A stretch of 59,545 nucleotides of DNA from Treponema sp. (GTDB taxonomy: Bacteria; Spirochaetota; Spirochaetia; Treponematales; Treponemataceae), in the NCBI GenBank assembly GCA_022510865.1, contig JAFLSQ010000010.1:1-59545 (forward strand), read 5' to 3'. Under the pieces are notes generated by a model, which saw nothing but the letters and a program-made list of their open reading frames with translations, did not search any database and was not told the origin of the DNA. This document shows, piece by piece, positions 17,659-25,668 of the stretch (position 1 is its first letter; every line of letters begins with the position of its first letter). Both the position numbers and the translations under genes were made by a program.

Positions 17659-17702
17659 GACAGGCTTTAAATAATCCGCATAAATCGGTATATTCTTTAT
17701 TT

Positions 17703-18218
17703 ATGGATAAAAAAGATTTTGGAAAAAAACTGCTTCCGTTCGTCCTGAGTTTTGCCGTGATTATTCTGGATCAGGTCACAAAAATCTTGATTGTGAAAAA
17801 CATTCAGTACGGGACAATCGGCGCGCAGTTTTTCGGCGATTTTCTGCGCATAGTTCATATTTCAAACAAGGGCGTGGCGTTCAGCGTGGGCGCAACCTGG
17901 TCGCAGACAATCAGGCAGCTGCTTTTCTCACTGCTGCCGCTCGTTGTGATTGGGATTGTGATTGCCGTGTATTTCCGCAACGACGATTTTTCCGCGTTGC
18001 AAAGGTGGGCAATCGCCGGGATTGTGGGCGGCGGTCTTGGAAATCTGATTGACCGATGGTTCAGAAAAGAGGGCGTGGTCGATTTCATCGATGTGAAATT
18101 TTTCGGGATTTTCGGGCTGGAACGCTGGCCAACTTTTAACGTGGCGGATTCTGCTGTCGTGGTCTGCGGACTGCTTCTGATAATCTCGTTCGCGGCCGCG
18201 CTCAAGGAGAAAAAATAA
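17703..18218 (+). CDS. lspA: Lipoprotein signal peptidase (signal peptidase II)
   Basis: 171 residues. Aspartic protease of the inner membrane that removes signal peptides from prolipoproteins; the window encodes several likely substrates. Four membrane helices, DQVTKI near residue 23, NKGVAFS near 55, and the catalytic aspartates in NLIDRW (D118) and FNVADS (D149). TATATT (17689-17694) ends 8 nt before the ATG without a Shine-Dalgarno site. The stop is followed directly by the next ATG. Confidence 0.97.
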   Translation: MDKKDFGKKLLPFVLSFAVIILDQVTKILIVKNIQYGTIGAQFFGDFLRIVHISNKGVAFSVGATWSQTIRQLLFSLLPLVVIGIVIAVYFRNDDFSALQRWAIAGIVGGGLGNLIDRWFRKEGVVDFIDVKFFGIFGLERWPTFNVADSAVVVCGLLLIISFAAALKEKK

Positions 18219-18608
18219 ATGCAGGATTTGGACGAAGAGAGCCGGGAAATCAGGAAAAAACAGCAGATTGAGTACAGGAACAGGCGCAAAGTTTCGACAA
18301 TTTTTATGTTTGTCGCAACACTTTTTGAGATTCTGGAGACGCTGCTTCTGATGCTCGCGCTTTTCGCGCTGGACGCTCTGATTATGCTCAGGCTGTTCAA
18401 TCCGGAAAATCAGAGCGTGCAGATTGCCTTCCAGGTCTCGATTGTGGTGATTTTTATCGGCGGGCTTGTAGGCGGATTTTTGATTTATAAAAATATTGTG
18501 CGCTGGGTAATCAAAAAGTTCAGTCTGGAAAAAGTCCTGCTTGATGATGTTGTGCGCCACTACATCAAACCTTCGCAAGATGAGATGGAGCAGCAGCTCA
18601 GAAGATAA
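18219..18608 (+). CDS. Small two-helix membrane protein
   Basis: 129 residues, not recognised. A charged N-terminal helix (1-25) is followed by two membrane segments, ~27-55 (VSTIFMFVATLFEILETLLL) and ~67-92 (IAFQVSIVVIFIGGLVGGF), then a charged tail. The ATG follows the lspA stop with no gap (TAAATG), so translation is probably coupled. Its place between lspA and mtnN does not suggest a function. Confidence 0.78.
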   Translation: MQDLDEESREIRKKQQIEYRNRRKVSTIFMFVATLFEILETLLLMLALFALDALIMLRLFNPENQSVQIAFQVSIVVIFIGGLVGGFLIYKNIVRWVIKKFSLEKVLLDDVVRHYIKPSQDEMEQQLRR

Positions 18609-18629
18609 TCAGGAATTCAGGAGGACAGG

Positions 18630-19319
18630 ATGATTGGAATTGTGGGCGCGATGGACAGCGAGGTTGACGGTATTTTTGCGGCCATGACCTCAAAAGAGAA
18701 AGTGAGCGTCAACAATCTTGTTTTTTACAAAGGCAGGCTTTTTGAGAAAGACGCTGTGATTGTGAAGTGCGGTGTCGGGAAGGTGAACGCGGCTCTTTGC
18801 GCCCAGCTCATGATTTTGAAATTCGGGGTCAAGAAAATCATCAACACGGGGATTGCGGGCGCGGTCGGCAGCGGCCTTAAAATTTATGATTTTGTTGTCT
18901 CCACAAGCGCAGTCTACCACGATTGTGACGTGCAGTTTTTCGGCTACAAGGCGGGGCAGGTTCCGGGAATGCCGGAGACTTTTTCTGCGGACGAGGCGAT
19001 GGTCAGAGCTGCGCTCGGCGCATTTGAGCGGACTTCGCTGGCAGAGAATCACAGAATTGTCAGCGGACTGATTGCTTCCGGCGACCAGTTCATTGCGGGC
19101 AAAGAAAAAAAAGATTTCATCGACGCGACTTTTCATCCGCAGTGCGTGGAGATGGAAGGCTGCGCGATTGCCCACACATGCTTTGTGAGCAACGTGCCGT
19201 TCGTGATTATCAGATGTATGTCTGACACAGCGGATGATTCTGTGCGCGAGACTTACTCGGAGGACACCGCCGCAAAACTCAGCTGTGATTTTCTGATGGA
19301 AGTTGTGAAATCGCTTTAA
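18630..19319 (+). CDS. mtnN: 5'-methylthioadenosine/S-adenosylhomocysteine nucleosidase
   Basis: 229 residues, full length. Hydrolyses SAH to S-ribosylhomocysteine and adenine, and MTA likewise. Start MIGIVGAMDSEV, NTGIAGA, VEMEGCAIAH (substrate-binding Met-Glu) and the catalytic aspartate in RCMSDTADD. Ribosome-binding site AGGAGGAC 5 nt before the ATG. LuxS, the next enzyme for its product, is the next gene 37 bp away, so the two make a complete SAH-recycling and AI-2-forming pair. Confidence 0.97.
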   Translation: MIGIVGAMDSEVDGIFAAMTSKEKVSVNNLVFYKGRLFEKDAVIVKCGVGKVNAALCAQLMILKFGVKKIINTGIAGAVGSGLKIYDFVVSTSAVYHDCDVQFFGYKAGQVPGMPETFSADEAMVRAALGAFERTSLAENHRIVSGLIASGDQFIAGKEKKDFIDATFHPQCVEMEGCAIAHTCFVSNVPFVIIRCMSDTADDSVRETYSEDTAAKLSCDFLMEVVKSL

Positions 19320-19356
19320 AGGTTTGATTTATCGGTAAAAATGCAGGAGGCAAATT

Positions 19357-19830
19357 ATGGAAAAAAAATACAATGTTGATTCGTTCAACCTTGACCACAC
19401 AAAAGTGACCGCCCCGTTCGTGCGCCTTGCGGGAAAAAAAGTCGGGGAAAAAGGCGATGTCGTCACAAAATTCGATGTGCGATTTTGCCAGCCAAACAAG
19501 GAATTCATGTCAACCGGGGCAATCCACACTCTGGAGCACCTGATGGCGGAATACATCCGCGATGAGATGGAGGGTGTGATTGACCTCTCTCCAATGGGCT
19601 GCCGCACTGGTTTTTACTTCACACTTTTTGGCGAGCACTCAGAAGAGGAAATCGCTGGGCATCTTATGAAAGTTCTGGAGAAAGTCGCGATCTGGGACAA
19701 GCCGGTTCCCGCCACAACCGAGCAGGAATGCGGCAACTACCGCGACCACGACCTTGACGGCGCGAAACATTACGCGAAGCAGTGGTGCGACGGAATCAGA
19801 AGCAAAGGTCACAGCGCGTTCATCAGCTGA
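19357..19830 (+). CDS. luxS: S-ribosylhomocysteine lyase
   Basis: 157 residues, normal length. Cleaves S-ribosylhomocysteine to homocysteine and DPD, the AI-2 precursor. Metal site H57 and H61 in HTLEH plus C125 in EQECGNY; catalytic E60 and C82 (MGCRTGF). Ribosome-binding site CAGGAGG before the ATG. Directly follows mtnN and is 15 bp ahead of the DUF1538 gene, so all may be one transcript from lspA onward. Confidence 0.97.
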   Translation: MEKKYNVDSFNLDHTKVTAPFVRLAGKKVGEKGDVVTKFDVRFCQPNKEFMSTGAIHTLEHLMAEYIRDEMEGVIDLSPMGCRTGFYFTLFGEHSEEEIAGHLMKVLEKVAIWDKPVPATTEQECGNYRDHDLDGAKHYAKQWCDGIRSKGHSAFIS

Positions 19831-19845
19831 TTTTAGGAGCACTTT

Positions 19846-21387
19846 GTGAATATTCTGAGTAAATTGAAAGAGACCGCCGTTTCCGTGATGCCCGTCATGG
19901 CAATCGTGCTGTTTCTTGGACTTACTTTTGTTCCGCTGGACAAAATTCTGCTTGCGCGTTTTGTGCTCGGAGGATTTTTTCTGATTCTCGGACTGACGAT
20001 TTTCCTGCTCGGCGTGGATTTGGGCATTCAGCCGATGGGCGAGCGGTGCGGCGCGGAGCTTACAAAAAAACGCTCGCTCGCGCTTTTGCTGACCGTCGCG
20101 TTCATAATCGGGTTCATTGTGACCGCCGCTGAACCGGACATTCAGGTTTTTGGAGACCAGGTTCGCGGGATTTTCCCGTTCGTCAATAAAATCGCAATAA
20201 CTTTTGTGATTGCAGCGGGCGTCGGGCTTTTCATCATGCTCGGATTGCTGCGCACAGTCCTGAATCTTTCAATAAAGTGGACTTTTTTTATCTCATACGC
20301 CATTCTTTTTGCAATTTCGTTCTCCGCGCCGGGAAGTTTCATCGGCATTGCGTTTGACTCAGGCGGCGCGACCACCGGCCCGATGACAGTTCCGTTCATA
20401 ATGGCGCTCGGGCTTGGCGTGTCGTCCGTGCGTGATGATAATGACAACAGTTTCGGGCTTACGGGAATCTGCTCGGTGGGGCCGGTCATGGCAGTCCTCA
20501 TCTATGCGATTGCGCTCCGCGCGAACGGCGCGTTCTCGGGCATTGCCTCAGAAATAATTGCGGAGACTTCCGATTCTGCGGCCGTTCCGGGGGCGGGCAT
20601 TGCGTCCGCCGGAATATTCGCGCAGATTTTCGGACCGTTCAGGCGGGCAACAGGCTCAGTGTTCCGCGAGGCGCTCACATCAATCGCACCGCTTTTCGCA
20701 CTGTTCATAGTTTTTCAAATCACACTTTTAAAAATGACAAAACGTCAGGTTCTCAGAATCATCATCGGATTTATCTACGCTTTTTTCGGGCTTACGGTTT
20801 TTTTAATCGGCGTGAACGGCGGATTCTCGCAGGCGGGCGCGGAACTTGGGAACAGGCTTGGCGCACTTGCGGTGAATAACGGCGGATTTTGGTACGTTCT
20901 TCTGATTGCGACGGGACTTGTCCTTGGCGCGATTATTGTGTGCGCGGAGCCGGCGGTGTGGGTTCTGAGCGAGCAGGTTGAGAGCGTGAGCGGCGGAACA
21001 ATCAAGCGGAAGGCTCTGCTGGTCTTTCTTTCTGTCGGGACTGCAATCGCAATTGCGCTGGCAATCTGGCGGGCAATCTCCGGGTTCAACTTGAAGCTCA
21101 TTCTGGTTCCGGGCTATGCAATCGCCATGTTTCTGATGATTTTCTGCCCGTCCCTTTTTTCAGGCATTGCCTTTGACTCGGGCGGGGTTGCGTCCGGGCC
21201 GCTCACATCGACGTTCGTGCTCTCGTTCACTTTGGGCGCGGCATCCAGCGGAAACGGCGGGAACGATTCTTTTGGTGTGATTGCCCTGGTCGCGATGATG
21301 CCGTTGATTGCAATCCAGCTGATGGGAATAATTTTTAAGATGAAGCAAAAAAAATCACAAATCGGGAGGAGCGGCGATGGGCTATAA
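19846..21387 (+). CDS. Tandem DUF1538 membrane transporter (UmpA+UmpB-like fusion)
   Basis: 513 residues with about 12 membrane segments. Two homologous halves (~1-240 and ~285-513) each contain an E-P-x-x-x-V-x-x-(D/E)-Q-V motif (AAEPDIQVFGDQV and CAEPAVWVLSEQV) and a GIAFDSGG segment followed by GP and a Gly/Asp/Asn-rich loop. DUF1538 proteins encoded as a pair have been reported as a Na+/H+ antiporter in Halomonas; other work is scarce. GTG start with AGGAG at the right distance. The next gene, a tandem PII protein, starts 11 bp inside its end, so this carrier is probably PII-controlled, with one PII domain per half (inference). Confidence 0.85.
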   Translation: MNILSKLKETAVSVMPVMAIVLFLGLTFVPLDKILLARFVLGGFFLILGLTIFLLGVDLGIQPMGERCGAELTKKRSLALLLTVAFIIGFIVTAAEPDIQVFGDQVRGIFPFVNKIAITFVIAAGVGLFIMLGLLRTVLNLSIKWTFFISYAILFAISFSAPGSFIGIAFDSGGATTGPMTVPFIMALGLGVSSVRDDNDNSFGLTGICSVGPVMAVLIYAIALRANGAFSGIASEIIAETSDSAAVPGAGIASAGIFAQIFGPFRRATGSVFREALTSIAPLFALFIVFQITLLKMTKRQVLRIIIGFIYAFFGLTVFLIGVNGGFSQAGAELGNRLGALAVNNGGFWYVLLIATGLVLGAIIVCAEPAVWVLSEQVESVSGGTIKRKALLVFLSVGTAIAIALAIWRAISGFNLKLILVPGYAIAMFLMIFCPSLFSGIAFDSGGVASGPLTSTFVLSFTLGAASSGNGGNDSFGVIALVAMMPLIAIQLMGIIFKMKQKKSQIGRSGDGL

Positions 21388-22057
21388 ACTTGTGGTCAGC
21401 ATAGTCCCTCATGGGAGCGGGGAGCTGATAACGGACACCGCGAAGCAGGCGGGCGCGGCAGGCGGAACAATCGCCATGGGGCGCGGGACGGCCTCGAACG
21501 GGGTGCTCCAGCTGCTTGGTCTTGGCGACACTTCCAAGGACATTGTTTTTATCGTTCTGGAAAACGGGAAATATCCTGATGTAAAAAACGCGGTGACTGC
21601 GGCCTGCGAGCAGAAAAAGAATTTCGGGGTGTTTTTTGCCTTGACGGTGGGAGATTTCTGCAAGGCCGGTTGTGATGGAAAATCCGGGGTCGGGAAATCC
21701 GCGGATGATGGCAAAGATGGCGGAACTGAATCAGAAGGAGAGAAAAGTATGACATATCAGATGATAAACGTGATTGTGAACAAAGGTTACGCGGAGGACG
21801 CGATGGCTGCGGCAAGAAAAGCGGGCGCGGGCGGCGGCACGATAATCGGGGCGCGTGGAACTGCAAAAGAGGGTGATGCGGCGTTTTTCGGCATGAAAAT
21901 CGTGCCGGAAAAAGAAATGCTCATAATTCTTGTTCCAAGCGACAAAAAATGCGATGTTCTTGGTGCAATCAGGGAGCTGCCGTGTTTTGCCGAGGCCGGA
22001 AGCGGAATAATTTTCTGCAACGAGGCTGAGGATTTTACCGTTCTGGGCAAAAAATAG
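21377..22057 (+). CDS. Tandem PII-like signalling protein linked to the DUF1538 carrier
   Basis: 226 residues. Two PII-type ferredoxin folds: residues ~1-100 (GGTIAMGRGTASN, then DIVFIVLENG) and ~126-226 (GGTIIGARGTAKEGDAAFFG, then EMLIILVPSDK), joined by a Gly/Ser/Asp/Lys linker. PII proteins sense nucleotides and metabolites and bind transporters. The ATG has a strong GGAGGAG site inside the carrier gene. Inside the linker another AAGGAG (21735-21740) stands 8 nt before an in-frame ATG (21749, M125) exactly at the start of the second domain, so that domain may also be made alone. The tyrosine of the classical uridylylated T-loop is absent. Confidence 0.85.
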   Translation: MGYKLVVSIVPHGSGELITDTAKQAGAAGGTIAMGRGTASNGVLQLLGLGDTSKDIVFIVLENGKYPDVKNAVTAACEQKKNFGVFFALTVGDFCKAGCDGKSGVGKSADDGKDGGTESEGEKSMTYQMINVIVNKGYAEDAMAAARKAGAGGGTIIGARGTAKEGDAAFFGMKIVPEKEMLIILVPSDKKCDVLGAIRELPCFAEAGSGIIFCNEAEDFTVLGKK

Positions 22058-22115
22058 CGGATTTTTCTTGCGGCCAGTTTTTGGATTGCTCGGCCGGAAA
22101 AATCATCAGAAACAC

Positions 22116-22180
22116 TTGCATAATTATTCAAATGTCAGTATGATTTGAGCAGTTGTTCAGTTGAATGGCTGCTCAAATCA
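22116..22180 (+). promoter_or_regulatory. Promoter with overlapping ArsR/CadC-type operator
   Basis: TTGCAT (22116-22121) - 17 bp - TATGAT (22139-22144). A 12-bp perfect inverted repeat, TGATTTGAGCAG (22141-22152) and CTGCTCAAATCA (22169-22180), covers the -10 and start point; TTCAGTTGAA lies at its centre. A further TTCAAAT (22127-22133) pairs with ATTTGAG (22143-22149) in the spacer. The half-sites resemble TCAAAT-type SmtB/CadC operators, and the repressor gene is 46 bp downstream. Confidence 0.8.
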
Positions 22181-22225
22181 TTTTTTGCGATGGCTTACGG
22201 AGCGTTGCGGAGGAGGCGCGGCAAT

Positions 22226-22612
22226 ATGGCGGAGAAAAAGGCGGAAATCTGCGATTGCGAGGTAATCCACAAGGAGGCGGTGCAGGCTGTGCGTGCGACG
22301 CTTCCTGACGATGAGATTATGTTCGAGCTTGCGGATTTTTACAAGATTTTCGGGGACACGACGCGCTCAAAAATCCTGTGTGCGCTGGACAAAAGTGCGC
22401 TTTGCGTCTGCGATATTTCCGCGCTGCTCGGGATGTCGGTGTCTGCGGTGTCTCACCAGCTGCGCACGCTCCGCGAGGCGAATCTTGTTGCGGCAAGGCG
22501 GCAGGGAAAAGTGGTTTATTACAGTCTTGCCGATGAGCACGTGAAAAGCATTCTGGAGTGCGGCCTTGAGCACATTCTGGAGCGCGCCGGGCGGAACAAG
22601 ACTGAAAAATAA
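22226..22612 (+). CDS. ArsR/SmtB-family metal-sensing repressor (CadC-like)
   Basis: 128 residues from MAEKKAEICD, chosen because GGAGGAG lies 9 nt upstream; an in-frame TTG at 22145 lies inside the operator. Winged helix at ~30-100 (DISALLGMSVSAVSHQLRTL is the recognition region). Cys9, Cys11, Cys60 and Cys62 (ALCVCD) match the alpha-3N site of CadC, which binds Cd, Pb or Zn. D103/H105 and H116 could form an alpha-5 zinc site. It should release the operator upstream when metal binds and so induce itself and the ATPase that follows. Confidence 0.92.
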   Translation: MAEKKAEICDCEVIHKEAVQAVRATLPDDEIMFELADFYKIFGDTTRSKILCALDKSALCVCDISALLGMSVSAVSHQLRTLREANLVAARRQGKVVYYSLADEHVKSILECGLEHILERAGRNKTEK

Positions 22613-22625
22613 AAACAGGCGTTAC

Positions 22626-22704
22626 AATCAGCGGGAAAATATCACGGCTGATTTTATTGCAGTTTCTGCGAAACTGCGCGTTTAGCCGTCCGCATGGCGG
22701 ACGG
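22626..22704 (+). other. Three consecutive hairpins between the repressor and ATPase genes
   Basis: AATCAGC...GCTGATT (22626-22653), GCAGTTTC-TGC-GAAACTGC (22659-22677, 8 bp perfect) and CCGTCCGC-ATG-GCGGACGG (22686-22704, 8 bp perfect) fill the 108-bp gap. None is followed by a T run, so they look like mRNA-processing or stability elements rather than terminators. Confidence 0.6.
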
Positions 22705-22720
22705 TTGTAAGGAGGATTTT

Positions 22721-24784
22721 ATGTCAAACGAGAAAGAGGACGACTGCTGCTGCAAGACCGGGCATGAGAATCACCATGAGCATTCTGATGGCGGATGTTC
22801 CTGCGGATGCGGTCACGAGCACGGCCATCACCACGATGGTGAGGAAAAGGAGCTGACTGTCGGCCTGCTGATTGTGTCGGCGGTTCTTTTTGTGCTTGGC
22901 CTTGTGATTGAGCATCTGCCCATGGAAAACTGGCTTGGGCAAATCCCGTACATCCAGACAATTCACCGGGCGGTATGCATGGTGCTTTATTTTGTGGCCT
23001 ATATAATCACCGGGAAAAACATCATTATGAAGGCTGTGTCAAATCTTATTCACGGCGAGTTTATGGACGAGTCGTTTTTGATGTCAGTCTCATCAATCGG
23101 GGCGATTCTGCTGGGCAAATACGAGGAGGCGGTTGCCATCATGATTTTGTACCAGACCGGCGAGAAATTCGAGGATTATGCCGTGGACAAATCCCGCGAT
23201 TCAATCGAAGAGATTGCCAAACTGCGCCCTGATCACGCTACGCTCAAACTTGGCGGTGAGACTCGCGAGGTAAGTCCTGATGATGTTGCGACCGATTCGG
23301 TAATCATTGTGAGGCCGGGCGAGCGCATCCCGATTGACGGCGTGATTGTTGACGGCGAGAGTTTCATCGACACTTCCGCGCTCACCGGCGAGAGCATTCC
23401 GCAGCGTGTGCGGGTTGGCGATGAGGTGCTTTCCGGATCAATCAATAATCAGGGGGTTCTGGAAATCCGCACTACACGGCAGGCAGGGGAATCCGCGCTG
23501 GCAAGAATTCTGGAGCTTGTGGAGAACGCAACGGAAAACAAGACAAAATCCGAGCAGTTTGTCACTCGCTTCGCAAGAATTTACACGCCGATTGTCGTTT
23601 ACTCCGCGATTGCGCTGGCAATCATCCCGAGTCTTGTAATCGGATTTTCAAGCGGCAACTGGGGATGGCAGACGACCTGGAGCACCTGGGTTTACCGTGC
23701 GCTCATGTTCCTTGTGGTGAGCTGCCCGTGCGCTCTTGTGATTTCAATTCCGCTGTCATTTTGCGGCGGCATAACGGCGGCGGCAAGGCAGGGAATCCTC
23801 ATAAAAGGCAGCGCGTACCTTGAGACGCTTGCGAAGACAAAAACGGCGGTCTTTGATAAAACCGGAACGCTCACAAAAGGAAATTTCGTGGTATCGCACA
23901 TTCACGCGACAAATCCTGCGATTACAGAGACTGAGCTTCTTGCGCTTGCGACCCACACCGAGATGTTCTCCACGCATCCAATCTCAACTTCGCTCAAAAA
24001 CGCGCACCACGATGATTGCTGCGACCAGGTGAAGCTGGAGAACGTTGAGGAAATCACCGGCAAGGGAATCAAGGCGGTTGTGAACGGCAAGATTGTTCTT
24101 GCGGGAAACACCAGGCTGATGAATCAGTTCGGCGTGAAATATGATGAATGCCCCGAGCATCAGGACGGCACTGTGATTCACGTTGCCTGCGAGGGCGTTT
24201 ACAGCGGGCACATCGTAATCAGCGATGAGATAAAAGATGATTCGCAGAGCGCGGTGGAGGGCCTCAAAAAAATCGGCGTGGAGAACGTGGTCATGCTCAC
24301 AGGCGACAACGAGCGGGCGGCGCATACCGTTGCCGCAAAACTCGGGCTTAAAAAAGCATACGGCCAGCTTCTGAGCGCGGACAAACTTACAAAAGTTGAG
24401 GAGCTTCTGGAGGATTTGAAAGGCAAGGACGGCAAGAAGCGCGGAACGCTGATTTTTGCGGGCGATGGAATAAATGACGCGCCTGTTCTTGCACGTGCGG
24501 ATGCAGGAATCGCGATGGGCGGAATGGGAAGCGATGCCGCAATCGAGGCCGCGGACATAATCATCATGGAGGATAAGCCTTCAAAAATCGTTGACGGCAT
24601 AAAACTCAGCAGGCGCACATTGCGCATTGTCTACGAGAACCTTTACGGCTCGCTGGGCATAAAAGCGGTGATACTTTCGCTCAGCGCGCTCGGGCTGTCA
24701 AGCATGTGGATGGCCGTGTTCGGAGATGTGGGCGTGACAATCCTTGCGGTGCTGAACTGCCTGCGGCTTCTTAAGAAAAAATAA
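22721..24784 (+). CDS. P1B-type heavy-metal-exporting ATPase (Zn/Cd/Pb type)
   Basis: 687 residues from MSNEKEDDCCCK, picked for its GGAGG site; an in-frame ATG at 22694 lies in a hairpin loop. Residues 9-38 are a Cys/His cluster (CCCK, HENHHEHS, CSCGCGHEHGHHH) replacing the folded HMA domain usual in this family. Then TGES actuator motif, CPC 335-337 in the ion path, phosphorylated D379 (DKTGT), GDGINDAP, and in the last helix GDVGVTILAVLN, whose Asp corresponds to the ZntA metal ligand. CPC with this Asp points to divalent Zn/Cd/Pb export rather than copper. Paired with the CadC-like repressor. Confidence 0.95.
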   Translation: MSNEKEDDCCCKTGHENHHEHSDGGCSCGCGHEHGHHHDGEEKELTVGLLIVSAVLFVLGLVIEHLPMENWLGQIPYIQTIHRAVCMVLYFVAYIITGKNIIMKAVSNLIHGEFMDESFLMSVSSIGAILLGKYEEAVAIMILYQTGEKFEDYAVDKSRDSIEEIAKLRPDHATLKLGGETREVSPDDVATDSVIIVRPGERIPIDGVIVDGESFIDTSALTGESIPQRVRVGDEVLSGSINNQGVLEIRTTRQAGESALARILELVENATENKTKSEQFVTRFARIYTPIVVYSAIALAIIPSLVIGFSSGNWGWQTTWSTWVYRALMFLVVSCPCALVISIPLSFCGGITAAARQGILIKGSAYLETLAKTKTAVFDKTGTLTKGNFVVSHIHATNPAITETELLALATHTEMFSTHPISTSLKNAHHDDCCDQVKLENVEEITGKGIKAVVNGKIVLAGNTRLMNQFGVKYDECPEHQDGTVIHVACEGVYSGHIVISDEIKDDSQSAVEGLKKIGVENVVMLTGDNERAAHTVAAKLGLKKAYGQLLSADKLTKVEELLEDLKGKDGKKRGTLIFAGDGINDAPVLARADAGIAMGGMGSDAAIEAADIIIMEDKPSKIVDGIKLSRRTLRIVYENLYGSLGIKAVILSLSALGLSSMWMAVFGDVGVTILAVLNCLRLLKKK

Positions 24785-24790
24785 AACTGA

Positions 24791-24821
24791 AAGCGTGCGC
24801 GGCGTATAGCCGCGCACGCTT
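24791..24821 (+). terminator. Strong GC hairpin after the metal ATPase gene
   Basis: Perfect 13-bp stem AAGCGTGCGCGGC / GCCGCGCACGCTT with a GTATA loop, 6 bases after the ATPase stop. No T run follows on the plus strand, so it may act as a weak terminator or as 3'-end protection. Confidence 0.55.
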
Positions 24822-24855
24822 CAAAAAATCCCGGATTCGCGCTAAAATATCGCAA

Positions 24856-25656
24856 ATGAACCTTGAGAATATCGTGATTGTCCTTGACCATCCCGAGGAG
24901 GCGCGGAATATCGGAGCGGCCTGCCGGGCAATGGCGAACAATGACATCAGCACTCTGAGGATTGTCGGCAATAAATCCGATTACAATGCCGATGAAATCC
25001 AGCACATTCACGTTCTGGCAGTTCATGCCGGCGGGATTTTTGACCGTGTCCAGTTTTTCAATTCCATAACCGATGCAACCGCGGACTGCGCCATCTGCGC
25101 GGGCACAACAAGGCGGCGCGGAAAAAAACGCGGGAAACTCCTGCTGCCCGAAGAATTCGCGGATATTGCGGATGACATTACATCGCAGAATTCAGCAGAA
25201 AAATCGCATGATGATGAAGACCGTGCCGGGAAAATCACAAAAAGCGCGAAAGTCGCCGTTGTTTTTGGAAACGAGCGCACGGGCCTCACCGACGAACAGC
25301 TTGACCAGTGCAATATCGGCGTGACAATTCCATCATCGCAGGAATTCGGGTCACTGAATTTGAGCCACGCCGTCCAAATCATCTGCTATCATCTTTTCAG
25401 AAAATCGCTGGCGGCGCAGAAAATCACGGTGCGCGGCTACACGCCGCTTGCGCTGGAGCGAATCGACCGGCTTGTGACCGGCATCACGGATGATTTGCAG
25501 GAAATCGGATTTTTCAGAATGCCCGGCCGCGAGAACATGGAGAATTTCTGGCGGAGCGTCCTGAGCCGCGCGAGCCTTTCTGAGGGCGAGGCGCAGTATC
25601 TGGAAAAAATTTTCGCAAAAATCGCGGGATTATCAAACAAAAATCATCTGACGTGA
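24856..25656 (+). CDS. SpoU/TrmH-superfamily RNA 2'-O-methyltransferase (TrmJ-like)
   Basis: 266 residues. SPOUT knot methyltransferase using S-adenosylmethionine: motif 1 EARNIGAACRAM (conserved Asn and Arg), motif 2 VVFGNERTGLT, motif 3 SLNLSHAVQIICY. The order and the C-terminal helical extension (~205-260) are those of TrmJ, which methylates position 32 of tRNAs; the target here is not proven. An acidic insert sits at ~105-130. TAAAAT (24843-24848) ends 7 nt before the ATG without a Shine-Dalgarno site. Confidence 0.88.
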   Translation: MNLENIVIVLDHPEEARNIGAACRAMANNDISTLRIVGNKSDYNADEIQHIHVLAVHAGGIFDRVQFFNSITDATADCAICAGTTRRRGKKRGKLLLPEEFADIADDITSQNSAEKSHDDEDRAGKITKSAKVAVVFGNERTGLTDEQLDQCNIGVTIPSSQEFGSLNLSHAVQIICYHLFRKSLAAQKITVRGYTPLALERIDRLVTGITDDLQEIGFFRMPGRENMENFWRSVLSRASLSEGEAQYLEKIFAKIAGLSNKNHLT

Positions 25657-25662
25657 TATAAT
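25657..25662 (+). promoter_or_regulatory. Extended -10 of the HAD gene (TGA-TATAAT)
   Basis: TG at 25654-25655 and TATAAT at 25657-25662 form an extended -10; the ATG at 25669 is where transcription should begin. It overlaps the stop of the methyltransferase gene. Confidence 0.65.
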
Positions 25663-25668
25663 CCTGCT

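Noticed and set aside
22145..22225. N-terminal extension of the ArsR-type repressor from TTG
   Set aside because: It runs through the operator dyad and has no ribosome-binding site; ATG at 22226 does.
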